A stretch of DNA of 64,000 nucleotides, taken from Helicobacter sp. Lineage in GTDB: Bacteria; Campylobacterota; Campylobacteria; Campylobacterales; Helicobacteraceae. Numbering within the stretch: position 1 is the stretch's first letter; the number at the start of each line of letters is the position of its first letter. Below are positions 17,957-27,132 of this stretch, one piece after another. The stretch lies in the NCBI RefSeq assembly GCF_014799995.1, contig NZ_JAAVGY010000040.1, forward strand, positions 62,001 through 126,000, given 5' to 3'. Position numbers and translations under genes: made by a program. The notes beneath the pieces are model-generated. The model did not search any database. It was not told the DNA's origin and worked only from the letters and a program-made list of their open reading frames with translations.

Positions 17957-19348
17957 GTGCAAAAATATGAAAATTTTGAACCCCTAAAGGTATTTTTGGA
18001 AATTTGTGCGATTCCGCACGCAAGCTTTAAAACAGAGTTGCTCAAAGAATGGATTATCCAAGAAGCGCGAAAATTCGGGGCAAATGTGCAGTGCGATAAT
18101 ACGGGTAATGTGCTTTGCACGAAAGGTTCTCCTAAACTATGCTTACAAGGGCATTACGATATGGTTTATGTAGGAGAATCTGCGAAGTTTCAAGTCAAAC
18201 CAAAGTTTGTCAAACGTGAGGGCAAAGCATTTTTGTGCGCAGAGGATTCTAGTTTGGGGGCGGATAATGGAGCGGCTTTAGCCTGTATGTTGCTTGCTTT
18301 GAGGGATTGTCAGCACATAGAATGCTTATTTACGATAGATGAGGAAGTGGGAATGCTAGGTGCGAGGGAGATTGCATTGACTCTCCAGTCTCCTTATATG
18401 CTAAATTGCGATAGTGAGGAGATTAGCGAAGTGGTGTATTCGTGTGCGGGAGGGTATGATTTGGAATGCAAGGCAAGATTCAAAACTCTCCCAATCCCTA
18501 AGGATTGCGAATTGATAGAAATCTATACACAGGGATTTGTTGGCGGACATAGTGGGATTGAAATCCACAAGGGGATTCCTAATGCAATCATAGAATTAGC
18601 CAAGGTGGCTAAAGCCTTAGTAGAATGTGGCGCACTTATCATAGAGTTTTTGGGAGGTGAGAAAAGAAACTCTATCCCTGTTAATGCGACTTTATTAATT
18701 GCGATTCCACAGAGCCAAATCATACAATGTAAGGAAGTGATAGAGAGAATCCAAACGCGAAAATTAAAAGATTCTGCATATTTTGAAATAACACCAATCA
18801 AGCTAGCACAGCTCAATGCAGAAAGGCAAAGATATTTTGATATGTGTCCGCTATTAGAGGCACTTTTGGGCATACAAAATGGTGTCATCGTTGCCGATAA
18901 AGGTGAGCCGATTCTCTCAAGCAGTCTTGGAATCCTGCAACAAACATCTAAAGGCGAGGAAGTGCAGGTGCATTTTATCGCAATGGGACGCGGCAATCAA
19001 GAATCTTTAATGCAAGAAAATATTACAAAGGAAAAAGAGAAGTTGCGAGCATTGGGGTTTGATGTGGAATTGCTAGATTATTATGCCCCTTGGGAAAGAG
19101 AAGAAAGCGAACTATTAAATGTAGTTTGGGAGATTGTTAGTAAGCATAATCCTAAGGCAAAGCTAAAAAGCATTCACGCAGGGCTTGAATGTGGAATTTT
19201 GAAGCAAAAATATCCTGCAATCAGTTTTGTCTCTATTGGTCCTACGATTTTACATCCACATTCTGTCAAAGAAGAAATGGATTTAGAAAGTTTTGTGCAA
19301 TTTGAGAAGATTTTAAAAGAAGTCTTAAAAAGATTCCAAGCATTTTAG
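17957..19348 (+). CDS. pepD: Aminoacyl-histidine dipeptidase (M20 peptidase PepD)
   Basis: PepD hydrolyses Xaa-His and other dipeptides in the cytoplasm. The 463-residue protein shows the metal-site motifs GHYDMVY, AEDSSLGADNGAA and DEEVGMLGARE, then the lid-domain segment GFVGGHSGIEIHKG and the late metal ligand in GPTILHPHS, typical of the M20C group. A GTG start at 17957 is preceded by AAGGAAAGATT. It follows magIII by 9 bp and is probably co-transcribed with rarA-magIII. Confidence 0.92.
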   Translation: MQKYENFEPLKVFLEICAIPHASFKTELLKEWIIQEARKFGANVQCDNTGNVLCTKGSPKLCLQGHYDMVYVGESAKFQVKPKFVKREGKAFLCAEDSSLGADNGAALACMLLALRDCQHIECLFTIDEEVGMLGAREIALTLQSPYMLNCDSEEISEVVYSCAGGYDLECKARFKTLPIPKDCELIEIYTQGFVGGHSGIEIHKGIPNAIIELAKVAKALVECGALIIEFLGGEKRNSIPVNATLLIAIPQSQIIQCKEVIERIQTRKLKDSAYFEITPIKLAQLNAERQRYFDMCPLLEALLGIQNGVIVADKGEPILSSSLGILQQTSKGEEVQVHFIAMGRGNQESLMQENITKEKEKLRALGFDVELLDYYAPWEREESELLNVVWEIVSKHNPKAKLKSIHAGLECGILKQKYPAISFVSIGPTILHPHSVKEEMDLESFVQFEKILKEVLKRFQAF

Positions 19349-19409
19349 TGAAATCCTAAAGAGATTCTGCTAAAATTACGCGAAATTTAGATTGCATAGG
19401 AAATCCCAA

Positions 19410-20282
19410 ATGATAAAAAATCAATGGAATTTAAACTTTTTCTGTCCGCTTGTCTGCTTTGGTGTCTTGATGTTCCATTCTAGTTTGTTTGCCGCCCCCT
19501 CCCTTGTCAATGGGATTGCATTTTTTGTAAATGATTCTCCTGTTACTCTAATGGAAGTATATAGGATACAGCAACGCGATAAGGTTTCGCAACAGGTTGC
19601 GATAGATTTATTGATTAATGACCGCTTGCATAGAGAAGAAATTGACAAGAGAAAAATTGTCATTAACGAAATTGAGATTCAAGATGAGATTGCACGAATC
19701 GCAAAACAAAATAAAGCAACATTGGAACAGGTTAAAAGTTATATTATAGGTAATGGTGGGAATTGGGAACATTATAAAGAAGAAATCAAACGCAATTTGC
19801 AAAAAAGAAAACTTTACCAGTCTATTACACAAGAGGGCTTAAGAATGGTAGATGAAAAGGAGCTAGAGAATTATTATTCTACTCATAGGCAAGAGTTTTC
19901 TATCCCTCAAAGCATTGAAGTGGTAAAGTATTTTAGCAAAGATGCACAAGCACTTGAAAAAGTCGTCCAGAGCAATGGCAAAGTGATTCCAAGCAGTGTG
20001 CAAAAAACAAATGAAGTATTGCAGACGATAGAGTTGCATCCCCAAATTGTCCAAGCTTTCACACAAGGGGCGGTGGGTAGATTTACGCCAATTTTTCCGA
20101 TTTCTGATGAATTTGTTGTTTTTGTGATTAAATCCAAAAATAATCCCGCTCTTTTGCCTTATGAGAACGTGCGCAATGTCGTGATGCAAAAAATTATGGA
20201 ACAAAAAGAGGATTATTTGATTTATGAGTATTTTGAGAAGTTACGTTCTAATGCAAGAGTAGATGTTGTGCGTTTAAATTAA
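19410..20282 (+). CDS. SurA-like periplasmic chaperone without a clear parvulin domain
   Basis: The protein is a 290-residue exported protein with a long signal (residues 1-27, ending near LFAAP). The mature N-terminus resembles SurA chaperones (LVNGIAFFVNDSPVTLMEVYRI, then AIDLLINDRLHREEIDKRKI). A charged helical middle and a C-terminal helix (YENVRNVVMQKIMEQKEDYLIYEYFEKL) follow. The parvulin isomerase core is not obvious between them. It probably escorts outer-membrane proteins and resembles HP0659 of H. pylori. I chose ATG 19410; a TTG at 19392 would add six polar residues before the signal. Confidence 0.8.
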   Translation: MIKNQWNLNFFCPLVCFGVLMFHSSLFAAPSLVNGIAFFVNDSPVTLMEVYRIQQRDKVSQQVAIDLLINDRLHREEIDKRKIVINEIEIQDEIARIAKQNKATLEQVKSYIIGNGGNWEHYKEEIKRNLQKRKLYQSITQEGLRMVDEKELENYYSTHRQEFSIPQSIEVVKYFSKDAQALEKVVQSNGKVIPSSVQKTNEVLQTIELHPQIVQAFTQGAVGRFTPIFPISDEFVVFVIKSKNNPALLPYENVRNVVMQKIMEQKEDYLIYEYFEKLRSNARVDVVRLN

Positions 20283-20302
20283 AGAGATAAGGTTATTTAA
20301 AA

Positions 20303-20827
20303 ATGAAAAGAGTTTTTAAAATAGGGGAGTTTTGTATGGTGATGAGTGCGGTTGCAGGTGTGTTTATGGGTTGTGCAGGGAATTCTATCACACCCAATGA
20401 GCCGAAGTTTTCTCAATGCTATAACCAAGAAACCAACACGGCTAAAAATTGTGAAACAATGAACTTCAAGGAGCTTTTAGAATCTAAAGAAGAGTGGAAA
20501 ATCCATTCCTATCATTTCAAGGGCAATACGATTACTTTAGAAAAACAAGTAGAGAACTCCCCGATTTTGCGATTCCATAATCAAGAAATCAATGGCACAT
20601 TGGGGTGCAATCAGTTTTTTGGAGGCTATTTAATAGAGGGTAATCATTTCAATCCAATCAATATTGGAATGACGCGCAAAATGTGCGAGCCTAAAACAAT
20701 GGAACACGAAGACACTATGGTGCGGAATTTTTTAAATACTCCTACGAAAATTCTTGTTGTAGAGGAAGTTAAGGGAATGAGTAAAATTTTCTTTATCGGC
20801 AAAGATTTCTATATAGTCTTAAATTAA
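20303..20827 (+). CDS. META-domain (HslJ-like) lipoprotein
   Basis: The 174-residue protein has a signal with a lipobox at VFMGC (Cys24) and a C-terminal META domain, recognisable by ILRFHNQEINGTLGCNQFFGGYLIEG and the later MTRKMCEPKTMEHEDTMVRNFL. META/HslJ proteins are periplasmic or outer-membrane proteins of unclear function, sometimes linked to antibiotic or heat tolerance. The gene lies 20 bp after the SurA-like gene with a good AGATAAGG ribosome site, so an envelope operon is likely. Confidence 0.8.
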   Translation: MKRVFKIGEFCMVMSAVAGVFMGCAGNSITPNEPKFSQCYNQETNTAKNCETMNFKELLESKEEWKIHSYHFKGNTITLEKQVENSPILRFHNQEINGTLGCNQFFGGYLIEGNHFNPINIGMTRKMCEPKTMEHEDTMVRNFLNTPTKILVVEEVKGMSKIFFIGKDFYIVLN

Positions 20828-20902
20828 AAGCATAAGTTTAAAGATATTTTTACCAAAATTACAATAGGCTTTAGATTTTAAGATTAATGAAAAAGGCAAA
20901 GT

Positions 20903-21706
20903 ATGTGGATTACGAAATCCTATAATGATAAATTCCAACAAGAATATAAAATAGAGCGTAAATTACACGAAATTAAGGGCGAAAGGCATACTTTAGAGCT
21001 TTTTAATTCTGAAGCATTTGGCGAGATTGCTTTGCTAGATGAGGGAATGTTGCTTCAGAATATGCTTTGTGTACAAAGTGAGTTTTTGGCGCATCTTCTA
21101 GCTTGTTCGCATAAGTTCCCTAAACGCGTGCTGATTGCAGGAAGTTTCAACCTAGAAATTGCGTTTGAATTTTTACGTCATCAAAATTTATATGTAGATT
21201 TTTTGCAATTTGATTTGAAAGTATTAGAATCATTAGTTAGCTTTTTGCCCCATTATAAAGAAGTAATGGAATCCCCATATTTCACACTGATTCCACAACA
21301 AAGCAAGGAATTTTTAGAGCAAAACTCAAAGGAGAGCAAAGCAAGTTATGATATTGTCTTGCTCTTAGATTCTAAGCAAAATGCTCAAGACTACCAAATG
21401 CTTTTAGATGAAAAAGGAATTTTGATGATAAAGTCCCCACAGATTTTATTAGAAACTTTGGAAGTCAAGAAATTATTAGAATCCTTAGGAGATTTTAGGG
21501 TTAAAATGCCGTGTTTTGCACCTTTGTCTCTTCTGCAAGATTGCTATATTTTTGCCTCTAAACTCTACCACCCCACAGCAGATATTCAGTTGCAACGCGC
21601 GGATATGCTAGAGGGTTTGCAGTATTATCACGCAAATTTGCATTTGAGTGCATTTACCTTGCCAAAATCTGTCAAAACTGCACTCTTGGGAGTGGCTAAA
21701 AATTGA
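20903..21706 (+). CDS. speE: SpeE-like spermidine synthase homologue
   Basis: The sequence aligns by eye with Helicobacter SpeE (MWITKSYNDKFQQEYKIE, FGEIALLDEGMLLQNMLCVQSEFLAHLLAC), a Rossmann-fold aminopropyltransferase that would convert putrescine to spermidine. The usual GGGDG nucleotide loop is replaced by LIAGSFNLEIAFEF and the catalytic Asp motif by IVLLLDSKQN, so the active site is degenerate. H. pylori SpeE also lacks the canonical loop. Activity is therefore uncertain, especially as a carboxynorspermidine dehydrogenase for the alternative polyamine route is encoded at 55102. It overlaps coaE by 4 bp. Confidence 0.78.
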   Translation: MWITKSYNDKFQQEYKIERKLHEIKGERHTLELFNSEAFGEIALLDEGMLLQNMLCVQSEFLAHLLACSHKFPKRVLIAGSFNLEIAFEFLRHQNLYVDFLQFDLKVLESLVSFLPHYKEVMESPYFTLIPQQSKEFLEQNSKESKASYDIVLLLDSKQNAQDYQMLLDEKGILMIKSPQILLETLEVKKLLESLGDFRVKMPCFAPLSLLQDCYIFASKLYHPTADIQLQRADMLEGLQYYHANLHLSAFTLPKSVKTALLGVAKN

Positions 21707-22311
21707 GTTTCACGCACGCTATTGCTTTAAGCGGTGGAATCGCAAGCGGTAAGAGCACGGTGGCTTCCCTGCTTAAACTCTATGGATATTGTGTGATTTG
21801 TGCAGACCAAATTGCACATAGGGTATTAGAAACTAGCGCGAAAGAAGTGCTTGAAGTGCTTGGCGATGGAATCTTAAATTCTAACCCAAAGGATTCTGCC
21901 AAGATTGACCGCAAAAAGCTAGGGGCGATTGTCTTTGCCGATAAGCAAGAAAGAGTGAAATTAGAATCCATTTTGCACCCAAGAATCAAAGAGGAAATCA
22001 CATTGCAAGCACAAGTGCAGGAAAGCAAAGGGATTCCATATTTTATTGATATTCCCTTATTCTTTGAAACAAAGCATTATCCGATTTCACATTCTTTGCT
22101 GATTTATACGACAAAAGAATTACAGCTTGAACGTCTTAAAGAGCGTAATGGTTTGAATGAACAAGAAGCACTAAGCCGTATAGAATCGCAAATGCCGCTA
22201 GAAGATAAACGCGCAATGGCGAGTTATGTGATTGATAATTGTGGCACTTTAGAAGAATTGCAAAACGCAGTAGAAATTTATCTGCACTCTTTGCAGGAGC
22301 TTAAAACTTGA
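21703..22311 (+). CDS. coaE: Dephospho-CoA kinase
   Basis: CoaE phosphorylates dephospho-CoA in the last step of coenzyme A synthesis. The P-loop is ALSGGIASGKSTVA (residues 8-21), followed by the conserved CADQIAH, FIDIPLFFE and the lid region LERLKERNGL. At 202 residues the length is typical. It starts with TTG inside the speE stop region (TTGA overlap), the same gene pair as in H. pylori, which implies translational coupling. Confidence 0.93.
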   Translation: MSFTHAIALSGGIASGKSTVASLLKLYGYCVICADQIAHRVLETSAKEVLEVLGDGILNSNPKDSAKIDRKKLGAIVFADKQERVKLESILHPRIKEEITLQAQVQESKGIPYFIDIPLFFETKHYPISHSLLIYTTKELQLERLKERNGLNEQEALSRIESQMPLEDKRAMASYVIDNCGTLEELQNAVEIYLHSLQELKT

Positions 22312-22324
22312 TTTAAGCTTTGTT

Positions 22325-22333
22325 TGTTATAAT
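22325..22333 (+). promoter_or_regulatory. Promoter of the tRNA-Ala/tRNA-Arg pair
   Basis: TGTTATAAT is a perfect extended -10 box, with TATAAT at 22328-22333. It lies 22 bp before the tRNA-Ala gene and just after coaE. Confidence 0.65.
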
Positions 22334-22355
22334 TGCGCCCTTTAAGTCAAGTGTA

Positions 22356-22431
22356 GGGGTGTTAGCTCAGCTGGGAGAGCGCAACGCTGGCAGCGTTGAG
22401 GTCAGGAGTTCGAACCTCCTACACTCCACCA
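22356..22431 (+). tRNA. tRNA-Ala (anticodon GGC)
   Basis: A 76-nt cloverleaf with encoded CCA. The acceptor GGGGTGT pairs with ACACTCC, the D stem is GCTC/GAGC, the anticodon stem CAACG/CGTTG encloses CTGGCAG, and the T arm AGGAGTTCGAACCTCCT is perfect. Positions 34-36 are GGC, reading GCC and GCU. Confidence 0.95.
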
Positions 22432-22435
22432 TTGT

Positions 22436-22512
22436 GCGTCCGTAGCTCAGCTGGATAGAGCAACAGGTTGCGGTCCTGTAGGTCGGGGATTCGAATTCCT
22501 CCGGGCGTACCA
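22436..22512 (+). tRNA. tRNA-Arg (anticodon GCG)
   Basis: A 77-nt cloverleaf with encoded CCA, 4 bp after tRNA-Ala. The acceptor GCGTCCG pairs with CGGGCGT, the anticodon stem ACAGG/CCTGT encloses TTGCGGT, and the T arm GGGGATTCGAATTCCTC is intact. Positions 34-36 read GCG, not the usual bacterial ACG that is edited to ICG. With the tRNA-Arg(UCG) at 15156 it could read all CGN codons without inosine. Confidence 0.93.
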
Positions 22513-22907
22513 CTCTCTATTTCTTACTTGAGATTAGACTTCCAAATCATAATGGAATTTCTTTTGCAAATCTTTAATTTTTTAAGCTCATCATCTCAAT
22601 AAAGCCAAGCAGATTTAAGCTTGATTTGTTTGATTAAGATAAATTTTGTGTGCGCGAGAATCTTGCTAAAAATCACAATTTATTTTTTGTTATTTATGGA
22701 ATGTATCATCTTGAAAGAAAAATAAATAATGAAAGTAGTAAAATCTAATATCAGAAAATACTCTACTTTTTATTTTTTTTTAATTTTTTTTGGTTAGAAT
22801 CATTTTTCCATATATTGTGTAATACTTAAATTACATACATTTTAGAAATAGTAACGAGGCGTAGAATAAGATTCTATGGCTTTGGAATCAAGTTTAAGTG
22901 AGAGAAA
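22513..22907. other. 395-bp AT-rich upstream region of the efflux operon
   Basis: No gene is seen. The region is very AT-rich, with a run of T around 22770-22790. It carries the putative -10 box and operator for the cme-like operon in its last 120 bp. No TetR-family repressor gene is present here, unlike the cmeR-cmeABC layout of Campylobacter. Confidence 0.6.
22795..22835 (+). promoter_or_regulatory. Promoter and CmeR-like operator of the efflux operon
   Basis: TAGAAT at 22795-22800, preceded by TGGT, is a plausible -10 box. At 22818-22835 there is a perfect inverted repeat TGTAAT-ACTTAA-ATTACA. Its half-sites match those of the Campylobacter CmeR operator as I recall it (TGTAATAAATATTACA), with a spacer two bases longer. 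The site would overlap the start of transcription, so a TetR-family repressor bound there would block it. Confidence 0.55.
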
Positions 22908-23990
22908 ATGAAAAATTATCTAAAAATAGTCTCCAAGTTGTCTTTTGGTATGCTTTGTGGTGTCGTATTATTAATGGGTTGTTCTAAGGAAAATAATAAT
23001 GCGCAGCAGCAAAATATGGCAATGCCTGTCAGTACATATAGTGTCAAAAAGCAAGATGTGCCTATTAATTTTGAATATCCCGCGAAGCTAACGAGTTTGC
23101 AAAGCGTCGGAATCTATGCACGCGTGGAGGGGGTTTTATTAGAACAACATTTTGTTGAGGGTGGATTGGTTCAAAAGGGTGAGAAACTCTTCAAGATTGA
23201 GCCCGACAAATACCAAGCAGCAGTTAATATGGCACAAGCAGCTTTTAAAGCCGCACAACGTGATTGGATTAGAGCACAAAAACTTTTCAAAAACAAAGCA
23301 CTTAGCCCAAAAGAATATGATTCTGCGCAATCTGCGTATGAAAATGCACGTGCAAACTTAGATACTGCAATGATTGATTTAAATTATACCAATGTCATCG
23401 CAACTGCAAGTGGTAAAATCAGTATGAAACGTTATGATATTGGGGATTTGGTAGGCAAAGCAGGTGCGGATAATCTGCTTACAACGATTACGCAATTAGA
23501 CCCAATCCACGCAGAATTTTCTATTCCAAGCAATGATTATTATTTCTTGCGCACTTTGGATTATGAAAATGTCAAGGTAATTTATCTGCTTCCTGATGGC
23601 ACGCCTTTTGATAATCTTGGCAAAATGGATTTCATTGATAGTGTCTTAGAGGCAAGCACGGCGACAATTAAAGCACGTGCAATTGTAGAGAATCCCGAGC
23701 ATTTGCTAGTTCCAGGAGAATTTTCACGCATTCGTTTAGACGGAATTATTGCAAAGGATTGCATTGTGATTCCACAAGTTGCGTTAATGCAAGACGCTAA
23801 AGGAAGTTTTGTGTTTAAAGTTGTAGAGGGCAAAGCCCAGCCAACCCCTGTGGTTTTGGGCAATAATGTTGGTAATGATGTTGTTATTAAAAGCGGTCTA
23901 AATGACGGGGACATCATCATTACGAACAATTTGATTAAATTGCGTCCGGGTGCTCCTGTAACTCCGATGAATCAAGCACCAAAGCCTTAA
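22908..23990 (+). CDS. cmeA: RND efflux periplasmic adaptor (CmeA/AcrA type)
   Basis: This membrane-fusion protein links the inner-membrane pump to the outer-membrane channel of a tripartite multidrug efflux system. It is a lipoprotein: the signal ends at VLLMGC, giving a lipidated Cys25. The N-terminal half-lipoyl motif is VGIYARVEGVLLEQHFVEGGLVQKGEKLF, a helical hairpin follows (about 105-160), and the beta-barrel part includes PGEFSRIRLDG. The length (360 residues) is usual. It begins a three-gene operon with cmeB and cmeC. Confidence 0.9.
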   Translation: MKNYLKIVSKLSFGMLCGVVLLMGCSKENNNAQQQNMAMPVSTYSVKKQDVPINFEYPAKLTSLQSVGIYARVEGVLLEQHFVEGGLVQKGEKLFKIEPDKYQAAVNMAQAAFKAAQRDWIRAQKLFKNKALSPKEYDSAQSAYENARANLDTAMIDLNYTNVIATASGKISMKRYDIGDLVGKAGADNLLTTITQLDPIHAEFSIPSNDYYFLRTLDYENVKVIYLLPDGTPFDNLGKMDFIDSVLEASTATIKARAIVENPEHLLVPGEFSRIRLDGIIAKDCIVIPQVALMQDAKGSFVFKVVEGKAQPTPVVLGNNVGNDVVIKSGLNDGDIIITNNLIKLRPGAPVTPMNQAPKP

Positions 23991-24006
23991 AAGAAAGGGT
24001 TTTGTA

Positions 24007-27000
24007 ATGTTTTCTAAATTTTTTATTGAACGTCCCGTTTTGGCAATGGTAATGTCTATTATCATTGTGATTTCTGGGGCTTTATCCGCTTTTTCTTTGG
24101 CGGTTGAGGAATATCCTCAAGTAACGCCTCCACAAGTTGTTGTGAGTGCGACTTATCCCGGTGCGAGTGCAGAAGTGATTTCTAGCAGTGTTGCGAGTGT
24201 GCTTGAAAATAGTATCAATGGGGTAGAGAATATGATTTATATGCAGAGTTCTTCTACCTCTAGTGGCTCTTTGAGTATTAATGTATATTTTACCAATGAG
24301 ACAGACCCAGACCAAGCCGCAATCAATGTCAATAACCGCGTCCAAGCAGTATTGAGTAAATTACCTCAAGAGGTGCAAAGATATGGTGTAACCGTGGATA
24401 AAAGAAGTTCCACGATTCTAGCGGTGTATGCCTTGTTTTCTGATATGCCTAATCAAGATGAAACTTATATTGCAAACTACGCTTCTATCAATATCTTAGA
24501 TGAGTTGAAGCGCGTGCCGGGTGTAGGGGATGCGACTTTGTTTGGTTTGCAAGAATATTCTATGCGTATTTGGCTTGCACCAGATAAATTGCTTAAATAC
24601 AATCTTACGCCATCAGAAGTGATTGGATTAGTTCAAGAGCAAAACTCGCAATTTGCCGCAGGATACTTTGGGCAAGAACCAATGCAAAATAATTTGGAAT
24701 TTACTTATAGTGTAACGACAAAGGGACGTTTTAGTGATGTAAAAGAGTTTGAGGAGATTTTGATTAAGACAAACGAAGATGGTTCTGCCTTGCGTCTTAA
24801 GGATATTGCGCGGATTGAGTTAGGGGCAGAGGATTATAGCTTGAGCGAATATTACAAAGGCAAGCCTGCTATCGCCTTTGGTGTCTTTTTGCAACCCGGA
24901 GCAAACGCACTTAATGTTGCAGATGGTGTGTCCGAAAGATTAAAGGAACTATCAAAAGATTTCCCCGATGGTTTGCAGTATGCGATTTCGTATGATACAA
25001 CCCAATTCGTGAAAGTGTCTATTGGAGAAGTGATTAAAACTTTCGTAGAGGCAATTCTCCTTGTTGTGATTGTCATTTATTTCTTCTTGCAAAACTTTAG
25101 AGCCACGATTATTCCTGTGATTGCAGTGCCTGTTTCCATTATCGGCTCTTTTGCAGGAATGTATTTGTTAGGATTCTCTATCAATTTGCTTACGCTTTTT
25201 GGGTTGATTCTTGCGATTGGAATCGTAGTAGATGATGCGATTATCGTAATTGAGAATGTGGAGCGGCTCATTCATACCGAAAAACTCCCTGTAAAGCAAG
25301 CCACGATTAAGGCAATGGAGGAGATTCAAAGCCCGGTAATTGCGATTGTATTAGTACTCTCCGCCGTGTTTATCCCTGTGGCATTTATCGGAGGATTTTC
25401 GGGAGAAATCTATAAGCAATTTGCCGTAACGATTGTTATCTCTGTAATTATTTCTGGATTCGTTGCTTTGACTTTGACACCTGCGCTTTGCGTTTCGATT
25501 CTTAAAACCAAAGAGCCTAAGCCTTTTTATATCGTCAAGCGATTCAATGATTTTTTTGATTGGCTTACACATAAATTCACCGACAAAGTTGCGCACACGA
25601 TTCGGCGTGGAAGTTTATATGTGATTCTTTTTGTGGGGCTTCTTGCTATCACCGTTGGACTTTTTACGCGTGTGCCAAGCGGGCTCGTGCCATCAGAGGA
25701 TAAGGGAACATTATTAGTTTCTATGCAGCTTCCGCCCGCGACAGCATTGAATAAAACTTCACAAATGGCGAATTTCGTAGGCAAAACTGCAATGGATAAT
25801 CCAAATATAGAGGGGATTATGACACTAGCGGGTTATGATATTCTCTCTAGTGCGGTAAAAAGCAACGCGGGGACAGCTTTTGTCAAACTAAAAGATTGGA
25901 AAGAGAGAAAAAAAGCCGAGCAACACTCTCAAGCCTTAGCAGGTTCAATGACAGGGCAATTAATGCAATATCCGAGTGCAATTATCTTTGCACTCAATCC
26001 CCCACCCATTATGGGATTGAGTTTGACGGACGGGTTTGAAATGTATATTCAGAATCGCACAGGAGCTTCAACAGAGGAATTACAGAAAAACACTCAACTC
26101 GTGCTAGAGGCTGCGGCAAAACGTCCAGAGCTCACAGGTGTGCGCACGACTTTGAGTGTGAATGTGCCACAATATCATGTGGATTTAGATAGAGAAAAAG
26201 CCAAAGCAATGGGTATCAATATCAATGATGTCTTTACAACGCTCCAAGCGACTTTCGGGTCGTATTATGTCAATGATTTTAATCTTTTTGGGCGCACTTA
26301 TAAGGTAAATGTGCAGTCAGAAAGCCCCTTCAGAGAAACGCCAGAGGATTTGCGCAATGTCTTTGTGCGCTCTAACAACGGAGAGTTGGTGCCTATTAGT
26401 GCGCTTGTGCGGTATGAGCGCGTGATTGGTCCAGATATTTTAGAGCGATTCAATCTTTTCCCAGCGGCAAAACTTATGGGAGATGCGACACAAGGTTATT
26501 CTTCAGGTGATGCGTTAGCCGCAATTGAACAAGTCGCAGAGGAAGTTTTACCAGAGGGGTATTCTGTGGCGTTTTCGGGAAGTTCTTATCAAGAGAAAGC
26601 AACGAGTGGAACAGGAACGATTGCATTTATTTTTGGGCTTGTTTTTGTTTTCTTGATTCTAGCGGCGCAGTATGAACGATGGTTGATGCCTTTAGCGGTA
26701 GTTACCGCTGTGCCTTTCGCGGTATTTGGTGCGATTTTAGCAACTTGGCTTAGAGGGCTCAATAACGATATTTATTTCCAAGTTGGATTAATTACTCTGA
26801 TTGCTTTAGCGGCAAAAAATGCGATTTTGATTATTGAGTTTGCAATGCAAGCAAGAGAGCACGAGGGAAAAGACATTTACGATTCTGCGGTAGAAGCAGC
26901 GCGATTGCGATTCCGTCCTATCGTAATGACTTCACTTGCTTTTACGATAGGGGTTTTTCCTCTTGTGATTAGTAGCGGTGCGGGGGCGGCAAGTCGCCAC

Positions 27001-27132
27001 GCGATTGGAACGGGAGTTGTAGGCGGAATGCTTGCGGCGACTTTCATTGCGACTTTCTTCATCCCGCTATTTTATACTTATTTTGCGAGACTTAGCGAAT
27101 TTATCGCAACTTTTAGGAGCAAACATGATTAG
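24007..27132 (+). CDS. cmeB: RND multidrug efflux pump inner-membrane transporter (CmeB/AcrB type)
   Basis: A 1041-residue proton-driven exporter of the HAE-1 family with 12 transmembrane helices and two large periplasmic loops. The N-terminus FSKFFIERPVLAMVMSIII is typical. Helix 4 contains GIVVDDAIIVIENVERL with the proton-relay Asp pair, and the C-terminal half has QVGLITLIALAAKNAILIIEFA with the conserved lysine. It lies 16 bp after cmeA and overlaps cmeC by 8 bp. Expected substrates are bile salts and hydrophobic antibiotics, important for an intestinal bacterium. That is inferred from the family. Confidence 0.93.
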   Translation: MFSKFFIERPVLAMVMSIIIVISGALSAFSLAVEEYPQVTPPQVVVSATYPGASAEVISSSVASVLENSINGVENMIYMQSSSTSSGSLSINVYFTNETDPDQAAINVNNRVQAVLSKLPQEVQRYGVTVDKRSSTILAVYALFSDMPNQDETYIANYASINILDELKRVPGVGDATLFGLQEYSMRIWLAPDKLLKYNLTPSEVIGLVQEQNSQFAAGYFGQEPMQNNLEFTYSVTTKGRFSDVKEFEEILIKTNEDGSALRLKDIARIELGAEDYSLSEYYKGKPAIAFGVFLQPGANALNVADGVSERLKELSKDFPDGLQYAISYDTTQFVKVSIGEVIKTFVEAILLVVIVIYFFLQNFRATIIPVIAVPVSIIGSFAGMYLLGFSINLLTLFGLILAIGIVVDDAIIVIENVERLIHTEKLPVKQATIKAMEEIQSPVIAIVLVLSAVFIPVAFIGGFSGEIYKQFAVTIVISVIISGFVALTLTPALCVSILKTKEPKPFYIVKRFNDFFDWLTHKFTDKVAHTIRRGSLYVILFVGLLAITVGLFTRVPSGLVPSEDKGTLLVSMQLPPATALNKTSQMANFVGKTAMDNPNIEGIMTLAGYDILSSAVKSNAGTAFVKLKDWKERKKAEQHSQALAGSMTGQLMQYPSAIIFALNPPPIMGLSLTDGFEMYIQNRTGASTEELQKNTQLVLEAAAKRPELTGVRTTLSVNVPQYHVDLDREKAKAMGININDVFTTLQATFGSYYVNDFNLFGRTYKVNVQSESPFRETPEDLRNVFVRSNNGELVPISALVRYERVIGPDILERFNLFPAAKLMGDATQGYSSGDALAAIEQVAEEVLPEGYSVAFSGSSYQEKATSGTGTIAFIFGLVFVFLILAAQYERWLMPLAVVTAVPFAVFGAILATWLRGLNNDIYFQVGLITLIALAAKNAILIIEFAMQAREHEGKDIYDSAVEAARLRFRPIVMTSLAFTIGVFPLVISSGAGAASRHAIGTGVVGGMLAATFIATFFIPLFYTYFARLSEFIATFRSKHD

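Noticed and set aside
27032..27124. An N-terminal extension of cmeC inside the end of cmeB
   Set aside because: The lipoprotein signal begins at 27125 and the extension only reads the end of cmeB in another frame.
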